Part shown: positions 1-5,456 of the stretch, in pieces | Layout: each line of letters starts with the position of its first letter | How positions within the stretch are numbered: the first letter of the stretch is position 1 | Assembly (NCBI GenBank): GCA_031255155.1 | Contig: JAIRTB010000040.1 | Location: 1 to 6,682, forward strand | Length of the DNA: 6,682 bases | Direction: 5' to 3' | Source of the DNA: Rickettsiales bacterium | GTDB taxonomy: Bacteria > Pseudomonadota > Alphaproteobacteria > Rs-D84 > CACZYB01 | Translations under genes and position numbers: made by a program | Notes under the pieces: generated by a model | Told to the model about the DNA's origin: nothing | Seen by the model: the letters and a program-made list of their open reading frames with translations, nothing else | The model's database searches: none

Positions 1-827
1 ATGAAATTGCGCGAGAACAAGACTTCGACCGCGGCCTCGTCGCCCGCGCGGACCAGGGCGATTATGTCGGTGTTCTTGCCCACATTGGCAAGGGAGCTGC
101 GTTTCAGCATCTGGTTCAGGTGGGCGATCTGGTCGCGATAGAATATGGCGGATTCAAAGTCCCTCTCGCCGGCGGATTTTTGCATAAGGCGGCCCAGCTC
201 GTCCAAAAGGCCCCTTTCCTTGCCTTTCAGGAAGGCTATGGCCGATGCGACCGCCGCCGCATAGTCGTCGCGGCCGATTCGCCCGGAGCAAGGCGCGCTG
301 CACTTTTTGATCTGCCATAAAAGGCAGGGCCTGCTGCGGTTGGCGAAATATGCGTTTGAGCAGGTCCGTATCCTGAAAGCCGACTCCATGGCGCGCATCG
401 CTTCGTTCAGGGCAAGGCCCGAGGGGAAAGGGCCGAAGAAATGGGCCTTGGTGTTTTTTGTTCCGCGGAATTTGTAAAGGCGTGGCCATTCGTCCTTGGA
501 TATGGCCATGAAAGGATAGCTTTTGTCGTCCCGCATAAGGATGTTGTATTTTGGCTTCAATCGCTTGATAAGGTCTTGTTCAAGCAAAAGGGCCTCGTTC
601 TCGGTCGGTGTGGCCAAGATCTCCATGCGGGCGGTTTCGCCGGCCATTTTCGCGATTCGGTCGGACAGGGCGTAGATTTCGGTATAGTTTTTGATTCGTG
701 CGGCAAGGTTTTTCGCCTTTCCCACATATAAAAGGCTTCCGTCGGCGGCGAACATGCGGTAAACGCCGGGCGTGTCCGGGGCGCTCCGCTGAAATTCCGC
801 AATGACTTCGGCGCCTGTTTTTTTCAC
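1..827 (-). CDS. uvrC: UvrABC nuclease subunit C, N-terminal part (cut by window edge)
   Basis: UvrC makes the dual incisions of nucleotide excision repair with UvrA and UvrB in the cytoplasm. The visible 275 codons cover the GIY-YIG nuclease domain (about residues 18-97: GVYRMF at 21-26, YVGKAKN at 34-40, then ENEALLLE and KPKYNILMRDDKSYPF). A four-cysteine patch follows at residues 156, 168, 176 and 180, with the same spacing as the Fe-S ligating cysteines of E. coli UvrC. A UVR-type UvrB-contact helix lies at about 207-241. The family is usually about 600 residues, so more than half, including the RNase H-like nuclease and HhH domains, lies beyond position 1. The start chosen is GTG at 827-825, 9 nt after an AAGGGA ribosome site (842-837). 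No earlier in-frame ATG is placed as well. The frame is open to the window edge. It is divergent from the pilin gene, and I see no link in function. Confidence 0.95.
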   Translation of the reverse strand, partial: MKKTGAEVIAEFQRSAPDTPGVYRMFAADGSLLYVGKAKNLAARIKNYTEIYALSDRIAKMAGETARMEILATPTENEALLLEQDLIKRLKPKYNILMRDDKSYPFMAISKDEWPRLYKFRGTKNTKAHFFGPFPSGLALNEAMRAMESAFRIRTCSNAYFANRSRPCLLWQIKKCSAPCSGRIGRDDYAAAVASAIAFLKGKERGLLDELGRLMQKSAGERDFESAIFYRDQIAHLNQMLKRSSLANVGKNTDIIALVRAGDEAAVEVLFSRNF

Positions 828-872
828 TTGAATATATCCCTTTGCGATGATATAATGATATAATGATATAAT
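828..872 (+). promoter_or_regulatory. Pilin gene promoter with tandem -10 elements
   Basis: TTGAAT (828-833, 4/6 to the -35 consensus) is separated by exactly 17 bp from a perfect TATAAT at 851-856 that carries an upstream TG extension. This predicts a start near 863. Two further extended -10 copies (859-864 and 867-872) could work without a -35. The -35 directly abuts the uvrC GTG codon. Confidence 0.6.
848..871. repeat. Three perfect tandem copies of TGATATAA
   Basis: An 8-bp unit is repeated exactly three times (848-855, 856-863, 864-871) and followed by TAA. On the plus strand each copy creates TGATATAAT, a consensus -10 hexamer with the TGn extension, at 851-856, 859-864 and 867-872. 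On the minus strand the same tract supplies TATTAT for uvrC. Short perfect tandem repeats of this kind are prone to copy-number change by slippage. Confidence 0.9.
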
Positions 873-895
873 AAATGCCGTAGGGCGTTAGTCAA
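868..895 (-). promoter_or_regulatory. Probable uvrC promoter
   Basis: On the minus strand, TTGACT (895-890, 5/6 to the -35 consensus) is followed after 16 bp by TATTAT (873-868, 5/6 to the -10 consensus). The predicted start is near 861, giving a leader of about 34 nt. The -35 overlaps the AAGGGGAG ribosome site of the divergent pilin gene, and the -10 lies in the TGATATAA repeat. Confidence 0.55.
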
Positions 896-907
896 GGGGA
901 GAATGTT

Positions 908-1417
908 ATGAGGTATAGGCAGGACAGCGGCCGCTCGATAGTGGAAATGTTGGGCGTGTTGGCCATAATGGGCGTGATAACGGTCATGGGCATAAGCGGG
1001 TATTCCCAGGCGGTGGGGCGCATCAACCGCAACAAGATGGTCGAGGATATAGTATCCCTTGCCCAAGAGGTCCGCACGCTGTATGCCGGCCAGAATTTGT
1101 ATGACGACGAGATTCAGGCGAATGTGATAGGGGTCAAAGGCATAGACCCGTCGCTGCCGACCCCCCTGCCCAATCCGTTCGGCGGAGCGTATACGGTCGA
1201 GCTTGCCGGCACCGAAACCAACGGCCGCAGTCCGTTTTTCAAGATAACCGCCGATAATATAAGCCAGGCCGATTGCACATCGTTCAGGACGATGACATGG
1301 ATGGACGCGCGCAAGCTTACCGGCGAGGATAACGAGGGCAAGGCCATAGTCAATGGCGACGAGTCGGGCTCGTGCAGCGCCGGTTCGGCCAATACCATAA
1401 CGCTTGTGTATCAATAG
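908..1417 (+). CDS. Type IV pilin-like protein with prepilin signal
   Basis: This is a 169-residue secreted pilus or pseudopilus subunit. The N-terminus is short and basic, with a prepilin peptidase site after Gly8 (SG|RSIVE) that leaves Glu at mature position 5, as in type IV pilins. A hydrophobic helix follows to about residue 31 (LGVLAIMGVITVMGISGY), then an amphipathic helix to about 60. The C-terminal globular part has exactly two cysteines, Cys123 and Cys156, fitting the disulfide-closed D-loop of type IV pilins. Length and layout resemble the PilS-like group, but I cannot assign a subfamily. The ATG is 6 nt after GGGGAG (896-901). The mature N-terminal residue would be Arg, whereas Phe or Met is usual. 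No assembly ATPase, platform protein or peptidase lies nearby, so the machinery must be elsewhere. It is divergent from uvrC and convergent with the orphan gene ending at 1869. Confidence 0.85.
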   Translation: MRYRQDSGRSIVEMLGVLAIMGVITVMGISGYSQAVGRINRNKMVEDIVSLAQEVRTLYAGQNLYDDEIQANVIGVKGIDPSLPTPLPNPFGGAYTVELAGTETNGRSPFFKITADNISQADCTSFRTMTWMDARKLTGEDNEGKAIVNGDESGSCSAGSANTITLVYQ

Positions 1418-1597
1418 GCCGGACGCTGGGCCGGGCGCGTAACAGCCCCGCCGCCTTTGCATTCTTTCTATCTTTTGAGGCTCCGGCATAGCCGCCTATC
1501 CGTCTGTGGCCGAAATATCCATTGCCGGATATAATGCGGCGCAAGCTTTTCGTCCCCGCCCGCCGATAGAAAATAACCCGCCGTTATCGCGTAAAGG
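1418..1597. other. Intergenic stretch after the pilin gene, nothing convincing
   Basis: There is no recognisable gene. A plus-strand TATAAT occurs at 1530-1535 but has no acceptable -35 at 16-18 bp. A pyrimidine-rich tract at about 1461-1476 has only a weak, bulged stem before it (about 1434-1450), so I do not call a terminator for the pilin gene. With the following array it forms a gap of about 450 bp without a confident gene. Confidence 0.5.
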
Positions 1598-1872
1598 AAT
1601 CGGCCGCAGTTGCTTCGGCGTGGCCTCGGAAAGAATCGGCCTCAGTTGCTTCGGCGTGGCTCCGGAAAAATCGGCCTCAGTTGCTTCGGCTCGACCTCGG
1701 AAAAAATCGGACTCGGTCGCTTCGACCCCGGAAAAATCGGCCGCAGTTGCTTCGGCTCGACCTCGGAAAAAATCGGACTCGGTCGCTTCGACCCAGGAAA
1801 AATCGGCCTCGGTTGCTTCGGCTCGGCCTCGAAAAGAATCGGACTCAACAATCCCGGAAAAATCTGCCTCAA
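1598..1872. repeat. Degenerate minisatellite, about 8.5 units of 24-36 bp
   Basis: Units begin with AATCGG and mostly share a GTTGCTTCGG core and a CGGAAA end. They start at 1598, 1634, 1669, 1705, 1735, 1771, 1801, 1837 and 1861 (the last is partial and reads AATCTG), giving lengths 36, 35, 36, 30, 36, 30, 36 and 24. Two unit types alternate as a 66-bp higher-order repeat (1705 minus 36 to 1734, then 1735-1800) whose copies differ at only two bases. The units carry no internal hairpin, and their T-runs lie all on the minus strand. Five of the six frames are open across most of it, so openness says nothing about coding. The array begins within the stop codon region of the orphan gene. It may be non-coding slippage product or a relic C-terminal coding repeat. 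Confidence 0.85.
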
Positions 1873-2609
1873 CGGCCTTGTGGCGTCTTGCCCAGCTTGA
1901 CAGTCATGGCCTTTCGCTCGTCATCATAGGGGCCGCCAAGCTTGACAGTCATGACCTTTCGCTCGTCGCCGTATCCGCGCGGGCCTATCCTGGCGCCAAG
2001 GCTCGAACGCGTCTTTCCTTGCCGGAGCCGGTTGTTGTTTTCCCATTTGTGGTGGCGCTCGGTCCTTCCGTCTATCCATCCGTTGATAAATTCGTCGTCG
2101 ACAAGCATCTCCGGCGTGATTTTTGCGAACGCCTCCGCCGACAACAGTGTTTTTATATAGGGCAGGGCGTTTTCGTTTATCCTCGCGGGCTTGTATGGCT
2201 CTTGGCTCAGGGCCTTGGTTTCGGCATGATACCCAAGCCTGTGCCCAAGCTTGTATGCCTTGCTTTTTTTATGGCTTTCGGGCCGCGCCGCCGCTTGGCT
2301 GGTCGTCTGAGCGAACCGCCCCGTCGTCGGGTTTTTCGTGAAAAAGGCCGTTTCAAGCTCTATGATCCTGTGGTCGTATCCCGCCGCATAGTTCCGGTTT
2401 TTGGCGAAAAGTTCTTTCTTTTCGGGCCTGCGATAGGCCTTGGCCCCGGCTTTGATGGCCCGCCCGAAAGCCACCGCCGCGTCGTGGTTGCCAAGGCGGT
2501 ATTCCTTGGAATCAAGGTTTATGACGGCCAGCCTTTTCCCGTCGTGGATTGCGAACTTGTTTCCGTATTCGTCGGTTTCATAGGTTGCGTGGGTTGCGTA
2601 GGCTTTCAT
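1869..2609 (-). CDS. Unrecognised 246-residue basic protein
   Basis: I do not recognise a family. The protein is soluble, rich in Lys, Arg and His, and has no signal peptide, membrane segment or cysteine. The N-terminal 45 residues look like a compact domain (GNKFAIHDGKRLAVINLDSKEYRLGNHDAA). The middle is polar, with an LGHRLGYHAETKAL stretch at about 121-134. Residues 160-190 (TPEMLVDDEFINGWIDGRTERHHKW) may form a second helical region. The C-terminus is low-complexity and contains a 15-residue tandem repeat: DERKVMTVKLG at 215-225 and DERKAMTVKLG at 230-240. The ATG is preceded by AAAGGAAAG, a good ribosome site. It starts 44 bp after rpoH with no terminator between, so it is probably co-transcribed. 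Its TGA lies in the edge of the minisatellite, and an overlapping frame remains open beyond it, so the true C-terminus is uncertain. Function unknown; nucleic-acid binding is conceivable from charge alone. Confidence 0.7.
   Translation of the reverse strand: MKAYATHATYETDEYGNKFAIHDGKRLAVINLDSKEYRLGNHDAAVAFGRAIKAGAKAYRRPEKKELFAKNRNYAAGYDHRIIELETAFFTKNPTTGRFAQTTSQAAARPESHKKSKAYKLGHRLGYHAETKALSQEPYKPARINENALPYIKTLLSAEAFAKITPEMLVDDEFINGWIDGRTERHHKWENNNRLRQGKTRSSLGARIGPRGYGDERKVMTVKLGGPYDDERKAMTVKLGKTPQGR
1894..1983. repeat. 45-bp tandem duplication in the orphan gene's 3' end
   Basis: Copies at 1894-1938 and 1939-1983 share AGCTTGACAGTCATG and CCTTTCGCTCGTC with few substitutions. The period of 45 bp is 15 codons, so the frame is kept, and it encodes the DERK(V/A)MTVKLG pair. 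It lies within 25 bp of the minisatellite. Confidence 0.85.
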
Positions 2610-2653
2610 TTTCTTTCCTTTCGTCCGTTCCCTCGGTTTTCATGCGTCGGTTT

Positions 2654-3592
2654 TCATCCCTCGATTTCGTCCCTGCGCTTGGCCAGCAGGCCGCGTAGCT
2701 TTTCAAGCGCCCCCGATTCGATCTGGCGCACGCGCTCTTTCGACACGCCAAGGTCTATGGCGATGGCGTCCAGGGTGTCCGGCTCGTCTTTAAGGCGGCG
2801 GCGCTTGACGACCTCCTGCTCTCGCGGGGCAAGCCGTTCGATCGCGTCCAAAAGCATTTTCATGCGGTAATAGTTGAAGTTGCGCTCCTCGGCCAAGGCC
2901 GCTGGTGACGGGGCCGCGCTGGCAAGCCGGTCCGCCGCGTCCAAGCCGTCGCCGCCGTCCCCCGGCGCGGGCTTGTTCAGGGATATGTCGCGCGCCATGC
3001 GGCGGTTCATGTCGATTACATCCTCCTCGGGAACATCAAGGTCCGCGGCCACCTGGCGGACCTCGGCTGGGGCCATGTCCCCGTCGTGATAGACGCCAAG
3101 CTTGGCCTTGATGCGCTTCAACCCGAAGAAAAGCTTTTTCTGCGCCGCCTGGGTGCCAAGCTTGACCAGGCTCCAAGATCCGAGTATGAATTCGTTGATT
3201 GTGGCGCGTATCCACCATAGGGCGTAGGTCGACAGGCGGAACCCTTTGTCCGGGTCGTATTTCTTGACCGCTTTCATAAGGCCGATGTTGCCCTCGCTGA
3301 TTATGTCGGCCATGGGCATGCCGTATCCCTTGTATTCGAACGCGGCGGCCACGACAAGGTAAAGGTTCGCTTTGATAAGCTTTTCCGCCGCGGCCAGGTC
3401 GTGGTCGGCCTGGACTTTGCGGGCAAGGGCGGCCTCTTCTTGGGCGGATAGGCGGGGCAGGCCTTTGACCATGGCTATGTATTGGCCTATGCCGCCGTCC
3501 GCTATGGAGGCGGGCAGGCGTGGCGTGCGGAAGTTGACCGATTTGGAAATGGCTTTCGTCAAGGCCGCGTTGTTGGAAGGGGTTTTCGTCAT
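2654..3592 (-). CDS. rpoH: RNA polymerase sigma factor RpoH (sigma-32, heat shock)
   Basis: This 312-residue sigma-70-family factor directs core RNA polymerase to heat-shock promoters. Region 1.2 is at about 36-65 (QYIAMVKGLPRLSAQEE). Region 2 spans 70-142, with ISEGNIGLMKAVKKYDPDKGFRL and the -10-reading helix STYALWWIRATINEFI. SWSLVKLGT follows, then the RpoH-box-like QKKLFFGLKRIK at 151-162, the feature that separates RpoH from RpoD. Region 4 (about 247-305) has the helix-turn-helix LDAIAIDLGVSKERVRQIESGALEKLR. Length is normal for the family. A Gly (ILGSWS) replaces the Arg usual in ILRSWSLVK. The ATG at 3592 has no clear ribosome site, but a consensus promoter ends seven bases upstream, so the message may be leaderless. 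The gene lies 31 bp after DUF167 and 44 bp before the orphan gene. Confidence 0.95.
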   Translation of the reverse strand: MTKTPSNNAALTKAISKSVNFRTPRLPASIADGGIGQYIAMVKGLPRLSAQEEAALARKVQADHDLAAAEKLIKANLYLVVAAAFEYKGYGMPMADIISEGNIGLMKAVKKYDPDKGFRLSTYALWWIRATINEFILGSWSLVKLGTQAAQKKLFFGLKRIKAKLGVYHDGDMAPAEVRQVAADLDVPEEDVIDMNRRMARDISLNKPAPGDGGDGLDAADRLASAAPSPAALAEERNFNYYRMKMLLDAIERLAPREQEVVKRRRLKDEPDTLDAIAIDLGVSKERVRQIESGALEKLRGLLAKRRDEIEG

Positions 3593-3598
3593 CGTTGC

Positions 3599-3627
3599 AT
3601 TATAGGCCCAAGGCGCGCTGGTTTCAA
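3599..3627 (-). promoter_or_regulatory. rpoH promoter, predicted leaderless start
   Basis: TTGAAA (3627-3622), a 17-bp spacer and a perfect TATAAT (3604-3599) are on the minus strand. A start seven bases after the -10 falls on the A of the rpoH ATG (3592). The -35 overlaps the stop codon of the DUF167 gene. The extended form CTTGAAA (3628-3622) equals the sigma-32 -35 consensus, but the matching -10 is poor. Confidence 0.7.
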
Positions 3628-3845
3628 GAGTCTATTTCGATTATCTTGTTCCGCGATGCGGCGCCCCGGGCGATTCGGACCGAGGACTTCGCGGCGCCGT
3701 AATGTTTAGAGACAAGCCTGAGCAAGGCTTCGTTCGCCCTGTTTTCGATGGCCGGAGCGCGCACGCGGACGCGGATCGAGCCGTCCGGCAAAGCCTCTAT
3801 GCCCTCGCTTCGCGAATTTGGGATTATGCGCGCGGCTATCTTCAT
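3624..3845 (-). CDS. DUF167 / YggU-family small protein
   Basis: This 73-residue cytoplasmic alpha/beta protein belongs to the DUF167 (UPF0235, E. coli YggU) family, whose biochemical role is not established. The family pattern is clear: an N-terminal strand ending PNSRSEGIE, then the core RVRVRAPAIENRANEALLRLVSKHYG at about 25-50, then SSVRIARGAASRNKIIEI at the C-terminus. Families members are usually 70-100 residues, so this one is complete but short. The ATG at 3845 has no recognisable ribosome site; the bases before it are CATCCCC. The codon overlaps, as ATGA, the stop of a 14-codon mini-ORF at 3886-3842. No promoter with two good elements was seen, so it is likely read through from gltX 106 bp upstream. 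Confidence 0.9.
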   Translation of the reverse strand: MKIAARIIPNSRSEGIEALPDGSIRVRVRAPAIENRANEALLRLVSKHYGAAKSSVRIARGAASRNKIIEIDS

Positions 3846-3926
3846 GGGGATGGTTTCAAGCGGATATGTCCGTGCGCGTCGTTCATGGGTATGGTTTCAA
3901 GCGCGTCGTTCAAGCGGATATGTCCG
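3841..3926. repeat. Mosaic of short direct repeats before DUF167
   Basis: Three interleaved repeats occur. One is a 22-bp pair with a single mismatch (3841-3862 and 3882-3903, period 41). The second is an identical 16-bp pair, CAAGCGGATATGTCCG (3857-3872 and 3911-3926, period 54). The third is an identical 12-bp pair, GCGCGTCGTTCA (3874-3885 and 3901-3912, period 27). The first copy of the 22-mer contains the DUF167 start codon and its first bases. Confidence 0.85.
3842..3886 (-). other. Possible 14-codon mini-ORF overlapping the DUF167 start
   Basis: ATG at 3886 opens a frame reading MNDAHGHIRLKPSP whose TGA overlaps the DUF167 ATG as ATGA, an arrangement often seen in translational coupling. 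It has no ribosome site of its own and comes from a local sequence duplication, so it may be an accident. Confidence 0.2.
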
Positions 3927-3951
3927 GATAAATATTTTTCATGCGAGTTTT

Positions 3952-5328
3952 TCACAAGGGCGCGCCCCCAAGGCAAAGTGATATCCGCTTCATAGATTCT
4001 TCCCTGCCTATGATTTCCATTGTCTCGGCAAGTGGCGGCGATATTAAAGAGCGGGCTATGGCCGCGCGCGCGGCTGCGGCGAATTGCCCGGTTTTAAGGC
4101 CAAGGTCCGCCGCCCGGGCTTTGATCCATTCGTTTATCGCGGCCGCGTTCCAATCTATGCTTTCGATGCCGTCGGGTTTCAGGTTGGCAAGCGCCGCTGC
4201 CGCCTTGTCGTCGATAGGGCGCTCTTTCCGCCCGTCGACAAGGAATACCTGCCCCATGTCCCGCATTTCGACAAGGGTCTTGACCCTTTCTTTCATAAGG
4301 GGTATGCCGCGCCGCAGCCGCTCCGCATCCCCGGGGGATATGTCGCCCATGAAAGGCGAAAGCAGCTCGGCCAGGCGGGAATCGTCCGCGCGGCGTATGT
4401 GTATGGCGTTCAGCTCCAATAGCTTTTTCGGGTCGAATTTCGACGAGGCTTTCAGCGAGTCTTCCAGCCTCCACATGGCAAGCATGTCGCCGGTCGAGAA
4501 AATTTCGTCGTTTCCGTGGGACCAGCCAAGGCGGATGAGGAAGTTCAGCAGGGCTTCGGGCAGGTATCCCGCGGCGCGGTATTCGGCCGTGGTGGTTCCG
4601 CCGTGCCTCTTGGACATTTTGGACCCGTCCATGCCAAGGATAAGGGGCGCGTGCGCGAAAGCGGGGATATCCCAGCCCATGGCAAGATAGATGCGGATCT
4701 GCTTTGGGGTGTTGTTGATGTGGTCCGCGCCGCGTATTACATGGGAAACGCCCATGTCGTGGTCGTCGGCGGCGGCCGAAAGGTTGTATGTCGGCGTGCC
4801 GTCGCCGCGAAGGATCACCGGGTCTTCGAGGGTCTCGTTCGCGATGGATATCCTGCCCTGGATGATGTCGTCGAAAACGGTCGAGCCGTCGAGCGGCATT
4901 TTAAGGCGTATGGCGGGCTTGACCCCCTCCGGCCTGGGATGCCCGGGGTCGCGGTAGGGGCTGCGCAAAGGCAGGCCGGTCCGCCGCGCTTCTTGGCGCA
5001 GCTTTTCCGTCTCCTCGGGGCCCATAAAGCATTCGTAGGCCGCGCCTCGGGCCAGCAGCTCCCTTGCGATTTCGGCGTGCCTGGACATGCGGGCGAATTG
5101 CGAGGGGACAAGCTCGTCCCAGGCAAGGCCCAGCCAGTTCAGCTCGTCGTATATGGCTTGCGCGGCTTCGGGAAAGTATCGCCCCTGCGTGCGGTCGGTG
5201 TCCTCTATGCGCAGGGCGAACTTTCCGTTGTTCTGCCGCGCGAACAGCCAGTTGTAAAGGGCCAGCTTCGCCGTTCCGATATGCATGAATCCGGTGGGCG
5301 AAGGGGCGAGGCGGTCGATTATTTGCAT
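3952..5328 (-). CDS. gltX: Glutamyl-tRNA synthetase
   Basis: This 458-residue class I aminoacyl-tRNA synthetase attaches glutamate to tRNA in the cytoplasm. Many alphaproteobacteria also use such enzymes to charge tRNA-Gln for later amidation, and often carry two paralogues; which one this is cannot be told. The N-terminus APSPTGFMHIGTAK (residues 8-21) holds the HIGH motif as HIGT. FALRIEDTD is at 37-45, GTPTYNLSAAADDHDMGVSHVIRG at 177-200, and the ATP loop GSKMSKRHGG at 235-244. The helical anticodon-binding part runs to the end. Only one cysteine (YECF) remains where zinc-binding members have a cluster, so zinc is unlikely. The start chosen is ATG 5328, with AGGACG just upstream. An in-frame start at 5385 would add 19 non-homologous residues and lie inside the promoter -35. 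It stands between the outer-membrane gene and DUF167. Confidence 0.96.
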   Translation of the reverse strand: MQIIDRLAPSPTGFMHIGTAKLALYNWLFARQNNGKFALRIEDTDRTQGRYFPEAAQAIYDELNWLGLAWDELVPSQFARMSRHAEIARELLARGAAYECFMGPEETEKLRQEARRTGLPLRSPYRDPGHPRPEGVKPAIRLKMPLDGSTVFDDIIQGRISIANETLEDPVILRGDGTPTYNLSAAADDHDMGVSHVIRGADHINNTPKQIRIYLAMGWDIPAFAHAPLILGMDGSKMSKRHGGTTTAEYRAAGYLPEALLNFLIRLGWSHGNDEIFSTGDMLAMWRLEDSLKASSKFDPKKLLELNAIHIRRADDSRLAELLSPFMGDISPGDAERLRRGIPLMKERVKTLVEMRDMGQVFLVDGRKERPIDDKAAAALANLKPDGIESIDWNAAAINEWIKARAADLGLKTGQFAAAARAAIARSLISPPLAETMEIIGREESMKRISLCLGGAPL

Positions 5329-5355
5329 TTTTCGTCCTGTGATTTGCGAAAGCGA

Positions 5356-5385
5356 AGTATGCCACGCCCGCCCCCGGCGTGTCAA
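5356..5385 (-). promoter_or_regulatory. gltX promoter
   Basis: A perfect TTGACA (5385-5380), an 18-bp spacer and CATACT (5361-5356, 4/6) predict a start near 5349 and a leader of about 20 nt. The spacer is very GC-rich and is spanned by a 6-bp inverted repeat, CACGCC/GGCGTG (5363-5368 and 5376-5381). Confidence 0.7.
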
Positions 5386-5393
5386 GGTTTATC

Positions 5394-5424
5394 GCGCCGG
5401 GCAAAATCGCCCTCCGCCCGGCGC
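5394..5424. repeat. 9-bp perfect inverted repeat upstream of gltX
   Basis: GCGCCGGGC (5394-5402) and GCCCGGCGC (5416-5424) flank a 13-nt loop. It ends 8 bp upstream of the gltX -35 and has no T-run, so it is not a classical terminator. It could be an operator, a transcript-end hairpin or a REP-like element. Confidence 0.75.
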
Positions 5425-5435
5425 CGGCGGAATAT

Positions 5436-5445
5436 CCCCCCCCCC
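5436..5445. repeat. Homopolymer of ten C
   Basis: Ten consecutive C (G on the minus strand) lie between the outer-membrane gene's terminator and the gltX promoter, about 50 bp upstream of the -35. Such tracts vary in length by slippage and are also common sequencing-error sites. Confidence 0.85.
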
Positions 5446-5456
5446 GCGGGCGTATG

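Noticed and set aside
1418..1476. Terminator for the pilin gene
   Set aside because: The only stem before the T-rich tract is about five pairs with a bulge and is separated from it by about ten bases.
824..1489. 221-codon minus-strand open frame over the pilin gene
   Set aside because: Antisense to the pilin, whose signal peptide and cysteine pair are clear; the product has no recognisable features.
1598..1872. CRISPR array
   Set aside because: There are no unique spacers between constant repeats: whole units are similar to one another, of variable length, and no cas genes are near.
1506..2870. 454-codon open frame on the plus strand through the array and antisense to the orphan gene and rpoH
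   Set aside because: The array is open in five frames and the rest is antisense to rpoH, a certain gene, and the orphan. The product is low-complexity, Ser/Arg/Pro-rich, with no family resemblance, and there is no promoter or ribosome site to support the start.
3854..3901. Sigma-32 promoters at the two upstream CTTGAAA copies
   Set aside because: The CCCCAT-like sequence lies only 4 bp after CTTGAAA in one copy, and no -10 lies at the proper distance in the other.
5329..5385. Longer gltX with 19 extra N-terminal residues
   Set aside because: GltX homologues begin just before the APSPTG motif, ATG 5328 has a ribosome site, and the upstream start lies inside the TTGACA box.
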